A stretch of 8,625 nt of DNA from an uncultured Porphyromonadaceae bacterium. Lineage in GTDB: Bacteria > Bacteroidota > Bacteroidia > Bacteroidales > Muribaculaceae. The DNA lies in NCBI GenBank assembly GCA_902475285.1, contig CABRZA010000106.1, positions 1 through 8,625 of the forward strand, written 5' to 3'. Positions 1-6,549 of the stretch are shown here, in pieces (positions within the stretch are counted from its first letter, which is position 1; every line of letters starts with the position of its first letter). The notes under the pieces were generated by a model. It searched no databases. It was not told the DNA's origin and saw only the letters and a program-made list of their open reading frames with translations. A program made the position numbers and the translations under genes.

Positions 1-145
1 AGGAAGAAAAGCCTCGCCACCATACTTCTTATGGTGCTCTTCATTTTCATTCTTTAAGAGGTAGTTCTCCTCTCTTCCGTCGTCCCTTTATATCTTAGAG
101 GGGTGCAGGTCTGTGCCTATTGTCATTCAGCTCCACTTTCAGAAT
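1..145. other. Leader region upstream of the redox cluster, with a small hairpin
   Basis: No gene can be supported here. Positions 18-24 (CACCATA) pair perfectly with 30-36 (TATGGTG) around a 5-nt loop, and a T-rich stretch follows to about 55. This could be a weak terminator of a gene to the left or part of the leader of the redox cluster. No exact Bacteroidota promoter (TTTG, about 20 nt, TAnnTTTG) is visible. The closest match is TATCTTAG at 91-98, which has one mismatch in the -7 element and no matching -33 box. A short frame open from the left edge ends at TAA 55-57, but 18 codons are too few to judge. Confidence 0.3.
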
Positions 146-1678
146 ATGCTTCGAACACTTCGCATCATTCTCGCCTTGTTGGTTTTCGCGGCTATAAGCC
201 TCGTCTTTGTCGACTTTACGGGCACGGCTGCCCGGTGGCTTGCTTTTCTTCCTAAATACCAGCTCGTTCCGGCTTTACTCGCGCTGAATGTGGCGGCGCT
301 CGTCGTCATCGTCGCAGCCACTCTTCTGCTTGGACGCGCATATTGCTCGGTGCTCTGTCCCCTCGGCATTGCACAGGACTTCGTGATATGGCTGCGCCGC
401 ATCACCGCTCCCAAGCGCCGTCGACGCCCGGGGCTCTTCCGTTTTGCCAAGGAACGCAAAGCCTTGCGCTACGGTTTCTTAGTCGCATTCGTCCTCCTTC
501 TCGCCGGTGGTCTCGCATCACTCCTTCCCGCCTCGTTCGCCGGCCTGCTCGACCCGTACAGCATCTTCGGCCGCATTACTGCGTCCTCGGCCGTCCCGGC
601 AGTGCGTGCCGGTGCGGCTGTCGTGGCCGATGCTGCCGCCGCGCATGATGTATACCTTTTCGATGCTGTCCCCGCAGCAGGCATCTCCTGGGCATGGGCT
701 GTGGCAATAGTCGCCGCCGCGCAGCTCATAATAGTAGTGGTCATGGCTTGGCGCTCGGGCCGCGCCTACTGCAACACCGTATGTCCCGTGGGCACTCTCC
801 TGGGCTTCCTCTCCCGCTTCTCGCTCCTCAAACCCCGCATCGACCTCAGCAAATGCAATTCCTGCGGCAGCTGCGGACGCCATTGCAAGGCGCAGTGCAT
901 CGACACCAAGAACCACGCAATCGACTACTCGCGATGCGTTGCCTGTATGGACTGCATAGGCAACTGCTCGCAGCATGCCATTTCCTATTCCCTGCGTCCG
1001 CGCCGTAGGAAGGAGTCTGCCGGGCAGCCCGTGCCCGACGCCGGCCGTCGCGCCTTCATAGGCGGTGTGGCACTCCTTGCCGGAACCGGTGCGGCACTTG
1101 CCGCCGACAAGGTGACCGACGGCGGCCTCGCCCCTCTCAAACAGAAAAATCGCCGGTCCGACGCCGCTCCTGCCGTACCCCCGGGTGCGGTGAGCCTACG
1201 GCACCTGCGCTCGCACTGCACCGCCTGCCAGCTCTGCATATCGGCATGCCCCTCGGGCGTATTGCGCCCCTCTACAAGCCCCGACGGCTTCATGCAGCCC
1301 GTCATGGTGTTCACCGACGGCTTCTGCCGCCACGAATGTGTGCGCTGCTCCGAGGTGTGTCCCACCGGCGCCATCATCGCTCTCGACCCCCCGCAGAAGT
1401 CGGCCGTCAAAATAGGCACGGCCGTCGTCGACACATCCATCTGTATCTCTGCCGCCTACGGCCAGACATGCGGCAACTGTGCCTCGCGCTGCCCCGTGCA
1501 TGCCGTACACATGGTGCGCGACGCCGCTACCGGCAATATGCGCCCCACCGTCGACGCCGAGGCCTGCATAGGTTGCGGTTCGTGCGAATACCACTGCCCC
1601 TCGGGCGCCGCCGGACAGCTATCCGCCAAGCATGCAGCCATCTATGTCGATGGTCTCGAACAGCACCGTACCGTCTAA
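146..1678 (+). CDS. Polyferredoxin membrane protein, NapH-like module fused to a NapG-like module
   Basis: This is a 510-residue predicted inner-membrane electron-transfer protein. Four hydrophobic segments (about residues 2-22, 39-62, 108-129 and 180-201) carry two YCxxxCP motifs, C67/C71 and C209/C213, typical of the NapH/NosR/CcoG family. Two CxxCxxCxxxC [4Fe-4S] motifs follow (C237-C247, C264-C274). Then comes a twin-arginine-like motif, GRRAFIGG, with R301/R302, and an alanine/glycine-rich hydrophobic stretch (303-319). The C-terminal third has four more cysteine clusters: 358-368, 394-405, 433-449 (CISAAYGQTCGNCASRCP) and 474-484. This order matches NapH joined to Tat-exported NapG, which in nitrate-reducing bacteria pass electrons from menaquinol to a periplasmic reductase. 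The partner and substrate are unknown; no nitrate reductase lies nearby. I chose ATG 146 because the first membrane helix begins there. An in-frame GTG at 113 would add 11 residues. The next gene starts 10 nt downstream, suggesting co-transcription. Confidence 0.85.
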   Translation: MLRTLRIILALLVFAAISLVFVDFTGTAARWLAFLPKYQLVPALLALNVAALVVIVAATLLLGRAYCSVLCPLGIAQDFVIWLRRITAPKRRRRPGLFRFAKERKALRYGFLVAFVLLLAGGLASLLPASFAGLLDPYSIFGRITASSAVPAVRAGAAVVADAAAAHDVYLFDAVPAAGISWAWAVAIVAAAQLIIVVVMAWRSGRAYCNTVCPVGTLLGFLSRFSLLKPRIDLSKCNSCGSCGRHCKAQCIDTKNHAIDYSRCVACMDCIGNCSQHAISYSLRPRRRKESAGQPVPDAGRRAFIGGVALLAGTGAALAADKVTDGGLAPLKQKNRRSDAAPAVPPGAVSLRHLRSHCTACQLCISACPSGVLRPSTSPDGFMQPVMVFTDGFCRHECVRCSEVCPTGAIIALDPPQKSAVKIGTAVVDTSICISAAYGQTCGNCASRCPVHAVHMVRDAATGNMRPTVDAEACIGCGSCEYHCPSGAAGQLSAKHAAIYVDGLEQHRTV

Positions 1679-1688
1679 TTTGTACACG

Positions 1689-3068
1689 ATGAAACATCAA
1701 TCCACTGATATATCCCGCCGCCGTTTTCTCCGCAACCTCGGCATCATGGCTGCCGGAGCGGCAGTCGGCGCCTGCTCCTCGGCTTCCGACAGCGACGACG
1801 ACGCTCCCCGCTCCATGACCCTTCGCCGCAATCCTTCCACTGGCGACGAAGTGTCGGTTCTCGGCTACGGCTGTATGCGCCTCCCAACCCTCGGCATCGC
1901 AAACGGTACCGACGACGACACCATCGACCAGGAAGCCGTAAACCGCTCCGTCGACCTCGCTCTCGAAGGCGGCGTCAATTATTTCGACACCTCCCCCGCC
2001 TACTGCAAGGGCAATTCCGAGGCCGCAATGGGCATTGCCCTCAGCCGCCATCCGCGTCACAGCTACTTCATCGCCACCAAGCTCTCCAACTTCGCCGAGA
2101 GCACATGGCCGCGCGAGGAGTCGATAGCCATGTTCGAGCGCTCGCTCCAAAATCTCCGCACCGACTATGTCGACTACCTCCTCCTCCACGCCATCGGAAT
2201 CGGTGGAATGGAAGCTTATCGTCACCGCTATGAGGAAAACGGCATTCTCGACTATCTCAAAGAGCAGAAAGACGTGGGCCGTATCCGCAACCTCGGCTTT
2301 TCCTATCATGGCGACATAGAGGTGTTCGACACCATGCTGCAAATGATGGATCGCGGTGAAATACATTGGGATTTCGTACAGATACAGCACAACTATCTCG
2401 ACTGGCTCCACGCCAAGGACCTCAGCCGCGACAATACAAATTCTTCATATCTTTATGCCGAGCTGGAGCGCCGCGGCATTCCCGCAGTGGTCATGGAGCC
2501 TTTGCTCGGAGGTCGTCTCGCATCCGTCCCCGCACCCGTCATGGCAAAGATGAAGGAGCGTCGCCCCGACGATTCGGCCGCCGCATGGGCATTCCGTTTT
2601 GCAGCTTCCCAGCCCGGTATACTCACCGTGCTTTCGGGAATGACTTATATCGACCACCTTCGCGAGAACCTCGACACCTATTCTCCTCTCGAGCCGGTCG
2701 ACGCCGAAGAGCACGATTTTCTAATGGCATGCGCACAGGAGATTCTTCTCAACGACAATGTGCCCTGCACCGACTGCAAGTACTGCATGCCGTGCCCCTA
2801 CGGCGTCAACATTCCCGCCATCTTCGCACACTACAACCGCTGTATCAACCAGGGCAACGCGCCCCGCGACGTGGCCGATCCGGCCTACGACCGTGAGCGC
2901 CGGGCCTTCCTATTCGGCTACGACCGCTCCGTGCCGCGCCTCCGCCAGGCCGACCGCTGCATTTCCTGCGGTGCATGCGTATCGCACTGCCCACAGGGCA
3001 TACCCATCCCCGCTACTCTCCGCAAGATAGCCACCTATGCCGAGAATCTTCGTCAGCACAAGGTCTGA
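1689..3068 (+). CDS. Tat-targeted aldo/keto reductase with C-terminal 2[4Fe-4S] domain
   Basis: This is a 459-residue predicted oxidoreductase of the ferredoxin-tailed aldo/keto reductase group (COG1453-like). The N-terminus has a twin-arginine motif, SRRRFLR (residues 9-15), a short hydrophobic stretch and a lipobox-like VGAC ending at C29, so it is probably exported by Tat and possibly lipid-anchored. The reductase barrel covers about residues 42-340 and keeps the catalytic tetrad: D100 and Y105 (YFDTSPAY), K131 (ATKL) and H167 (LLLHAIG). The C-terminus has two cysteine motifs, CTDCKYCMPCP (C360, C363, C366, C369) and CISCGACVSHCP (C424, C427, C430, C434), as expected for this family. ATG 1689 was chosen because it opens directly onto the Tat signal; the frame stays open upstream to 1632, but that stretch overlaps the previous gene. 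The spacing implies an operon. A signal peptide is odd for a family usually thought to use NAD(P)H; electrons from the neighbouring membrane protein could explain it. The substrate is unknown. Confidence 0.88.
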   Translation: MKHQSTDISRRRFLRNLGIMAAGAAVGACSSASDSDDDAPRSMTLRRNPSTGDEVSVLGYGCMRLPTLGIANGTDDDTIDQEAVNRSVDLALEGGVNYFDTSPAYCKGNSEAAMGIALSRHPRHSYFIATKLSNFAESTWPREESIAMFERSLQNLRTDYVDYLLLHAIGIGGMEAYRHRYEENGILDYLKEQKDVGRIRNLGFSYHGDIEVFDTMLQMMDRGEIHWDFVQIQHNYLDWLHAKDLSRDNTNSSYLYAELERRGIPAVVMEPLLGGRLASVPAPVMAKMKERRPDDSAAAWAFRFAASQPGILTVLSGMTYIDHLRENLDTYSPLEPVDAEEHDFLMACAQEILLNDNVPCTDCKYCMPCPYGVNIPAIFAHYNRCINQGNAPRDVADPAYDRERRAFLFGYDRSVPRLRQADRCISCGACVSHCPQGIPIPATLRKIATYAENLRQHKV

Positions 3069-3110
3069 CGTCAGTATATAAACATTGAAAAAACAAACCC
3101 CGACAAACAT

Positions 3111-4070
3111 ATGCTCTACCGACGTTGTGGCAACAGCGGCATTGAATTGCCCGCAATATCACTGGGCCTTTGGCATAATTTCGGCGATGTGGATGATTTC
3201 GCCACAGCCCGCGACATGCTTCTTACGGCATTCGACAACGGCATCTGTCATTTCGACCTTGCCAATAACTACGGGCCCTCGCCCGGCAGTGCCGAACTTA
3301 CTTTCGGCAAAGTCCTTAGTGACGATCTCGCCTCGCACCGCGACGAATTGTTCATTTCCTCCAAAGCCGGCCACGACATGTGGCCCGGTGTATATGGCGG
3401 AAATTCCTCGCGGAAGAATCTGATTGCATCGTGCAACGCCAGCCTCCGACGCACTGGCCTCGAATATTTCGATGTCTTTTACAGCCACCGCTACGATGGC
3501 GTGACGCCCGTCGAAGAAACAGTGCAGGCACTCATCGACATCGTCCGCAGCGGCAAGGCTCTCTACGCCGGCATATCGAAATACCCCCAAAAAGAGCAGG
3601 AGTATGCCTACCGGCTCCTTGCCGAGGCCAAGGTGCCATGCCTGCTGAGCCAGTACCGCTATTCGATGTTCGATACGGTTTCTGCCGCCGAGAATTTCCC
3701 TCTCGCAGCTGCCAACGGCAGCGGTATCACCGTTTTCTCGCCCCTTGCTCAGGGCTTGCTTACCGACAAATATCTTCACGGCATTCCAGCCGACAGCCGT
3801 GCGGCCAAAAGCACCGGATTCCTCCAAATCTCCCAGATAACCGACGACAAGATTGCCAAAGCCCGGCAACTCAACGAAATAGCCTCCTCACGCGGTCAGT
3901 CGCTGGCCCAGATGGCGCTCGCTTGGATTCTTATCGACGAAAGGGTGACATCCGTCATTATCGGTGCATCGTCCGTAAGCCAGCTCACGGCAAATCTCAA
4001 AGCCATCGACGCTCCCGCCTTCTCCCCCGAAGAGCTCCATCTTATCAACACCGTCCTCCATTCCAACTGA
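3111..4070 (+). CDS. yghZ: Aldo/keto reductase, YghZ / L-glyceraldehyde-3-phosphate reductase-like
   Basis: This is a 319-residue cytosolic NAD(P)H-dependent aldo/keto reductase with no signal peptide. The tetrad is D49 and Y54 (CHFDLANNYGP), K85 (ISSKAG) and H126 (FYSHR). The segments PGSAELTFGKVL, KAGHDMWPGVYGG and FSPLAQGLLTDKYL strongly resemble E. coli YghZ (Gpr, also annotated mgrA), which reduces L-glyceraldehyde 3-phosphate and can detoxify methylglyoxal, and related Kv-beta-like reductases. At 319 residues it is somewhat shorter than E. coli YghZ (about 346). The exact substrate is inferred from family resemblance only. The A-rich leader before ATG 3111 lacks a Shine-Dalgarno sequence, as is common in Bacteroidota. 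It lies 42 nt after the Tat-type reductase with no recognisable promoter between, so it is probably the last gene of the operon. A strong hairpin begins 44 nt after its stop. Confidence 0.9.
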   Translation: MLYRRCGNSGIELPAISLGLWHNFGDVDDFATARDMLLTAFDNGICHFDLANNYGPSPGSAELTFGKVLSDDLASHRDELFISSKAGHDMWPGVYGGNSSRKNLIASCNASLRRTGLEYFDVFYSHRYDGVTPVEETVQALIDIVRSGKALYAGISKYPQKEQEYAYRLLAEAKVPCLLSQYRYSMFDTVSAAENFPLAAANGSGITVFSPLAQGLLTDKYLHGIPADSRAAKSTGFLQISQITDDKIAKARQLNEIASSRGQSLAQMALAWILIDERVTSVIIGASSVSQLTANLKAIDAPAFSPEELHLINTVLHSN

Positions 4071-4113
4071 TCGACAATATGCTGTCTTGATGTGTTAATC
4101 GGATGAATGTCAC

Positions 4114-4151
4114 AACGAAGCGCCCCGACGGTAATGCCGGGGCGCTTCGTT
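4114..4151. terminator. Shared hairpin terminator between convergent yghZ and trpS
   Basis: AACGAAGCGCCCCG (4114-4127) pairs perfectly over 14 bp with 4138-4151, leaving a 10-nt loop. The plus-strand flank is short and only moderately T-rich (CTTAT); the minus-strand flank has no T-run. The position between two convergent stop codons (4070 and 4169) suggests it ends both transcripts, more strongly the plus-strand one. Confidence 0.8.
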
Positions 4152-4166
4152 CTTATATGGTTTCGC

Positions 4167-5234
4167 TTATTTTCTCAGCGAGGTGTTTCCCTCGTTGAAG
4201 TAATCTATTCGCATGGCATGGCGCACGTCGTCGAGCGTGGCGGCGGCGGCTTCGCGGGCTGCCTCGCTGCCGGCTTTGAGCATCTCGGCCACGGCTCCCA
4301 AATCTTTTTCATATTCGGCGCGACGGGCGCGAATGGGCACGAGCACCTTTTCGAGCACACCGCAAAGCAACTTCTTCACCGTGCCGTCGCCCACACCGCC
4401 GTGGCAGTAGTGCTCTTTCAGCGCCTGAAGGCTGTCGTATTCGGGAAGCAGACGGCGCACGTCGTCGTCGGTGGCGAAGGCGTCGAGATAGATGAATGGA
4501 CAGTTCCCCTCGAGGTGTCCCGGCGATTCAATGGTGAGGTGCAGCGGGTCGGTGTACATGCTGTTGACCTTCTTTTTGACCTCTTTGGCGCTGTCCGACA
4601 GATAGATGCAGTTGCCAAGCGATTTGCTCATCTTGGCTTTGCCGTCGGTACCGGGCAGGCGAAGGCAGGCGGCGTTGGTGGGCAGAAGAATTTCCGGTTC
4701 CACAAGAGTCTCGCCGTAGATATTGTTGAAGCGGCGCACTATCTCGCGTGTCTGTTCTATCATCGGCTCCTGGTCTTCGCCAACGGGTACCGTCGTGGCC
4801 TTGAACGCCGTGATGTCGGCGGCCTGGCTTATGGGGTAGGTGAAGAAGCCCACGGGAATGTTGGCCTCGAAGTTGCGCATCTTGATTTCGGTCTTCACCG
4901 TCGGGTTGCGCTGAAGGCGCGACACCGTAACAAGATTCATGTAGTAGAACGACAGCTCGCAAAGCTCCGGCACCTGCGACTGTATGAATATCGTGCTCTT
5001 CGTAGGGTCGAGGCCGCAGGCGAGATAGTCGAGGGCTACCTCCATGATGTTGCTGCGCACTTTCTCAGGGTTGTCGGCGTTGTCGGTAAGCGCCTGGGCG
5101 TCGGCTATCATGATGTAAACCTTGTCGAACTCGCCCGAGTTCTGCAACTCCACGCGGCGCCGCAGCGACCCCACGTAGTGTCCCAAGTGAAGACGACCTG
5201 TCGGACGGTCGCCCGTAAGTATTATCTTGCTCAT
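4167..5234 (-). CDS. trpS: Tryptophan--tRNA ligase
   Basis: This is a 355-residue class I aminoacyl-tRNA synthetase that charges tRNA-Trp in the cytoplasm. The ATP-binding HIGH motif is HLGH at residues 16-19, within TGDRPTGRLHLGHYVGS. The KMSKS loop is KAKMSKSLGN, with KMSKS at 201-205. The conserved PVGEDQEP segment is near residue 150. The length fits bacterial TrpS. I chose ATG 5234 because the family N-terminus (MSKIILTGDRPTG) begins there. The frame continues upstream to 5330, but that extension would run across the promoter and into the tRNA terminator and has no family resemblance. The gene is single, convergent with the redox cluster, and has its own -7 element about 35 nt upstream. 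No T-box or Trp-rich leader peptide was seen. Confidence 0.97.
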   Translation of the reverse strand: MSKIILTGDRPTGRLHLGHYVGSLRRRVELQNSGEFDKVYIMIADAQALTDNADNPEKVRSNIMEVALDYLACGLDPTKSTIFIQSQVPELCELSFYYMNLVTVSRLQRNPTVKTEIKMRNFEANIPVGFFTYPISQAADITAFKATTVPVGEDQEPMIEQTREIVRRFNNIYGETLVEPEILLPTNAACLRLPGTDGKAKMSKSLGNCIYLSDSAKEVKKKVNSMYTDPLHLTIESPGHLEGNCPFIYLDAFATDDDVRRLLPEYDSLQALKEHYCHGGVGDGTVKKLLCGVLEKVLVPIRARRAEYEKDLGAVAEMLKAGSEAAREAAAATLDDVRHAMRIDYFNEGNTSLRK

Positions 5235-5268
5235 ATGATGAAATTTCTTGCTCTTGTTTTTCAATTTG

Positions 5269-5276
5269 CAAAGATA
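5269..5276 (-). promoter_or_regulatory. Bacteroidota-type -7 promoter element of trpS
   Basis: The minus strand reads TATCTTTG, an exact match to the Bacteroidota -7 consensus TAnnTTTG. It lies 34 nt before the trpS start codon, predicting a leader of about 25-30 nt. No TTTG occurs at the expected -33 position (AGCC there at 20-nt spacing), so the promoter is only half-matched. It follows directly after the tRNA terminator, which makes independent trpS transcription likely. Confidence 0.7.
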
Positions 5277-5310
5277 CGCAAAAAAGCGCATTTTCCGGCT
5301 TGGAAGGAAA

Positions 5311-5345
5311 TAAAAATCCCCGGAGGCCACGGGGCGCCGGGGATT
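5311..5345 (-). terminator. Intrinsic terminator after tRNA-Arg
   Basis: On the minus strand AATCCCCGG (5345-5337) pairs perfectly over 9 bp with CCGGGGATT (5323-5315). The T-run continues as TTTTTATTT. It begins 4 nt after the tRNA 3' end, so it should end the tRNA transcript and insulate trpS. Confidence 0.85.
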
Positions 5346-5349
5346 GCGG

Positions 5350-5423
5350 TGATTCGGATGAGACTCGAACTCATGACCGTCTGCTTAGAAGGCAGATGCT
5401 CTATCCAGCTGAGCTACCGAACC
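5350..5423 (-). tRNA. tRNA-Arg (anticodon UCU)
   Basis: The minus strand folds into a complete cloverleaf. The acceptor GGTTCGG pairs with CCGAATC (one G-U pair) before discriminator A. The D stem is GCTC/GAGC. The anticodon stem TCTGC/GCAGA encloses the loop CTTCTAA, with anticodon TCT reading AGA and AGG. The T stem ATGAG/CTCAT encloses TTCGAGT. CCA is not encoded (the genome reads ACCG), so the CCA end must be added after transcription. No promoter is visible in the 47 nt between it and tsf, so it may be cut from a tsf read-through transcript. Confidence 0.97.
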
Positions 5424-5433
5424 ATCCTGAAAC

Positions 5434-5460
5434 CGCCGCCGGCTTCAGGTACCGGCGGCG
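5434..5460 (-). terminator. Hairpin just after tsf, weak terminator or processing site
   Basis: CGCCGCCGG (5460-5452 on the minus strand) pairs perfectly over 9 bp with CCGGCGGCG (5442-5434), with a 9-nt loop. It begins 10 nt after the tsf stop. Only GTTTCAGG follows, so there is no good U-tract. It may attenuate rather than stop transcription, or protect the tsf mRNA 3' end while the tRNA is released. Confidence 0.55.
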
Positions 5461-5470
5461 ATGTGTGGGT

Positions 5471-6463
5471 TTAGTCCTGATTCAGGTTGATGCGCTTGAA
5501 CGCTATTGCAACGAGACCCTTCTGTGCCTGTTCGAGGAACTGGCCGATGGTGAGGTTGCCGTCCTTCACGTACTCCTGCTCCATGAGGCAGTTCTCCTTG
5601 AAGAACTTGTTCAGACGGCCCTGGGCGATGTTGTTGACCATCTGCTCGGGGAGGCTGGCAGCCTTGGCGGCGCCGGTCTCGACGATGATCTGACGGCCCT
5701 GCTCGGCCTGCTCTTCGGTGAGCCAGCCCTTGGCGATGTTCGAGGCGATGTGGTCCTCGCTGTCGAGGAGGTTGGGGTTGAGGCCGGCCTTTTTCAGGGC
5801 GGCTTCAACGGCCTTCTTCACCAGTTCTTCCTTGGTCTTCTCAACGGCTACGCTGAGCTCGGTGTCGATGGTGGCCTGGGGAACGGCGTTGCGGTCGACG
5901 GCTACGGGGTTCATCGATGCAACCTGCATGGCTACGTCGCGGGCTACTTCTGCGTCGACGTCGGCGAGGTTGAAGCCTACGATGGTGCCGAGCTTGTTGC
6001 CGAAGTGAACGTAGGAGGTCGTCGAGGGGGCCTCGAGGTATTCGTAGCGGCCGAGTTCGATTTTCTCGCCGGTCTTGCCGCTCTCGTCGGTGATGAGGTC
6101 GGCAATGGCCATGCCGTTGACCGTAAGGGCCTTCACCTCGTCGAGGCTCTTGGCGCGGGCGGCCACGGCAGCATCGAGGATAGCCTGGGTGAGGGCTACG
6201 AAGCCCTGGTTCTTGGCAACGAAGTCGGTCTCGCAGCAGAGGGCGAGCATGGCCACGAAGTTGCCGTCGTTCTTTGCCAGAACGCAACCTTCGGCGGCCT
6301 GGCGGTCTTCGCGCTTGGCGGCTACGGCCTGACCTTTCTTGCGGAGGATTTCAACTGCGGCATCCATGTCGCCGTTGGCCTCGGTGAGAGCTTTCTTGCA
6401 GTCCATCATGCCGGCGCTGGTGAGATGGCGCAGCTTGTTGATTTCTGCTATTGTTACTGCCAT
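5471..6463 (-). CDS. tsf: Translation elongation factor Ts
   Basis: This is a 330-residue cytosolic nucleotide-exchange factor that regenerates EF-Tu-GTP from EF-Tu-GDP. The N-terminal UBA-like region has the hallmark LRHLTSAGMMDCKKAL (about residues 11-26). The EF-Tu contact motif TDFVAKN is at 79-85, within LALCCETDFVAKNQGF. The core continues through GRYEYLEAPSTTSYVHF and the family C-terminal region (LNKFFKENCLMEQEYVKD). It is longer than the E. coli protein (283 residues), a length I associate with Bacteroidota homologues. ATG 6463 is the family start. It follows rpsB, the usual order in most bacteria, across an 86-nt spacer with a strong hairpin, and precedes tRNA-Arg. No convincing separate promoter was found; TAATTTAT in the spacer is only a partial -7 match. 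Confidence 0.98.
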   Translation of the reverse strand: MAVTIAEINKLRHLTSAGMMDCKKALTEANGDMDAAVEILRKKGQAVAAKREDRQAAEGCVLAKNDGNFVAMLALCCETDFVAKNQGFVALTQAILDAAVAARAKSLDEVKALTVNGMAIADLITDESGKTGEKIELGRYEYLEAPSTTSYVHFGNKLGTIVGFNLADVDAEVARDVAMQVASMNPVAVDRNAVPQATIDTELSVAVEKTKEELVKKAVEAALKKAGLNPNLLDSEDHIASNIAKGWLTEEQAEQGRQIIVETGAAKAASLPEQMVNNIAQGRLNKFFKENCLMEQEYVKDGNLTIGQFLEQAQKGLVAIAFKRINLNQD

Positions 6464-6500
6464 AGGGGTAGTTTTTTGTCGTTGTTATTATAAATTACAG

Positions 6501-6537
6501 ATGTCCGGCCGACAGTTTTCCCGTGCCGGCCGAACAT
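6501..6537 (-). promoter_or_regulatory. Strong intercistronic hairpin between rpsB and tsf
   Basis: Arms 6501-6511 and 6527-6537 pair over 11 bp around a 15-nt loop. Ten pairs are Watson-Crick. The remaining one is G-U only in minus-strand RNA; on the plus strand it would be a C-A mismatch, which favours a structure acting in the rpsB-tsf transcript. The sequence after it is A/T-rich (CTGTAATTTATAATAAC) but has no real U-run. It could be a partial terminator setting the S2 to EF-Ts ratio, or an RNA processing or stability element. Confidence 0.6.
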
Positions 6538-6549
6538 TCGTTTGGTTTC

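Noticed and set aside
1..57. 18-codon plus-strand frame ending at TAA 55-57, translating to a hydrophobic tail
   Set aside because: It is too short to separate a gene end from chance, and nothing recognisable is present.
91..98. TATCTTAG as a -7 element for the redox cluster
   Set aside because: It has one mismatch in the key TTTG part and no -33 box 19-21 nt upstream; the true promoter may lie left of the window.
113..145. GTG 113 as start of the polyferredoxin gene
   Set aside because: It adds 11 residues before the first membrane helix; ATG 146 gives a start directly onto the helix, as expected for this family. GTG remains possible.
1527..2411. 294-codon minus-strand open frame across the junction of the first two redox genes
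   Set aside because: It spans the ends of two well-supported plus-strand genes and shows no recognisable domain.
5235..5330. Extended N-terminus for TrpS from ATG 5330
   Set aside because: The 32 added codons overlap the -7 promoter element and part of the tRNA terminator, and the family N-terminus begins at ATG 5234.
4107..5474. 455-codon open frame on the plus strand
   Set aside because: It lies opposite trpS and runs through the terminator and tRNA. Its translation has no family resemblance and is a byproduct of G+C-rich codon use in trpS.
5300..6493. 397-codon open frame on the plus strand
   Set aside because: It is antisense to tsf and the tRNA; the opposite strand clearly encodes EF-Ts, and the Gly/Val/Leu-rich translation is typical of a shadow frame.
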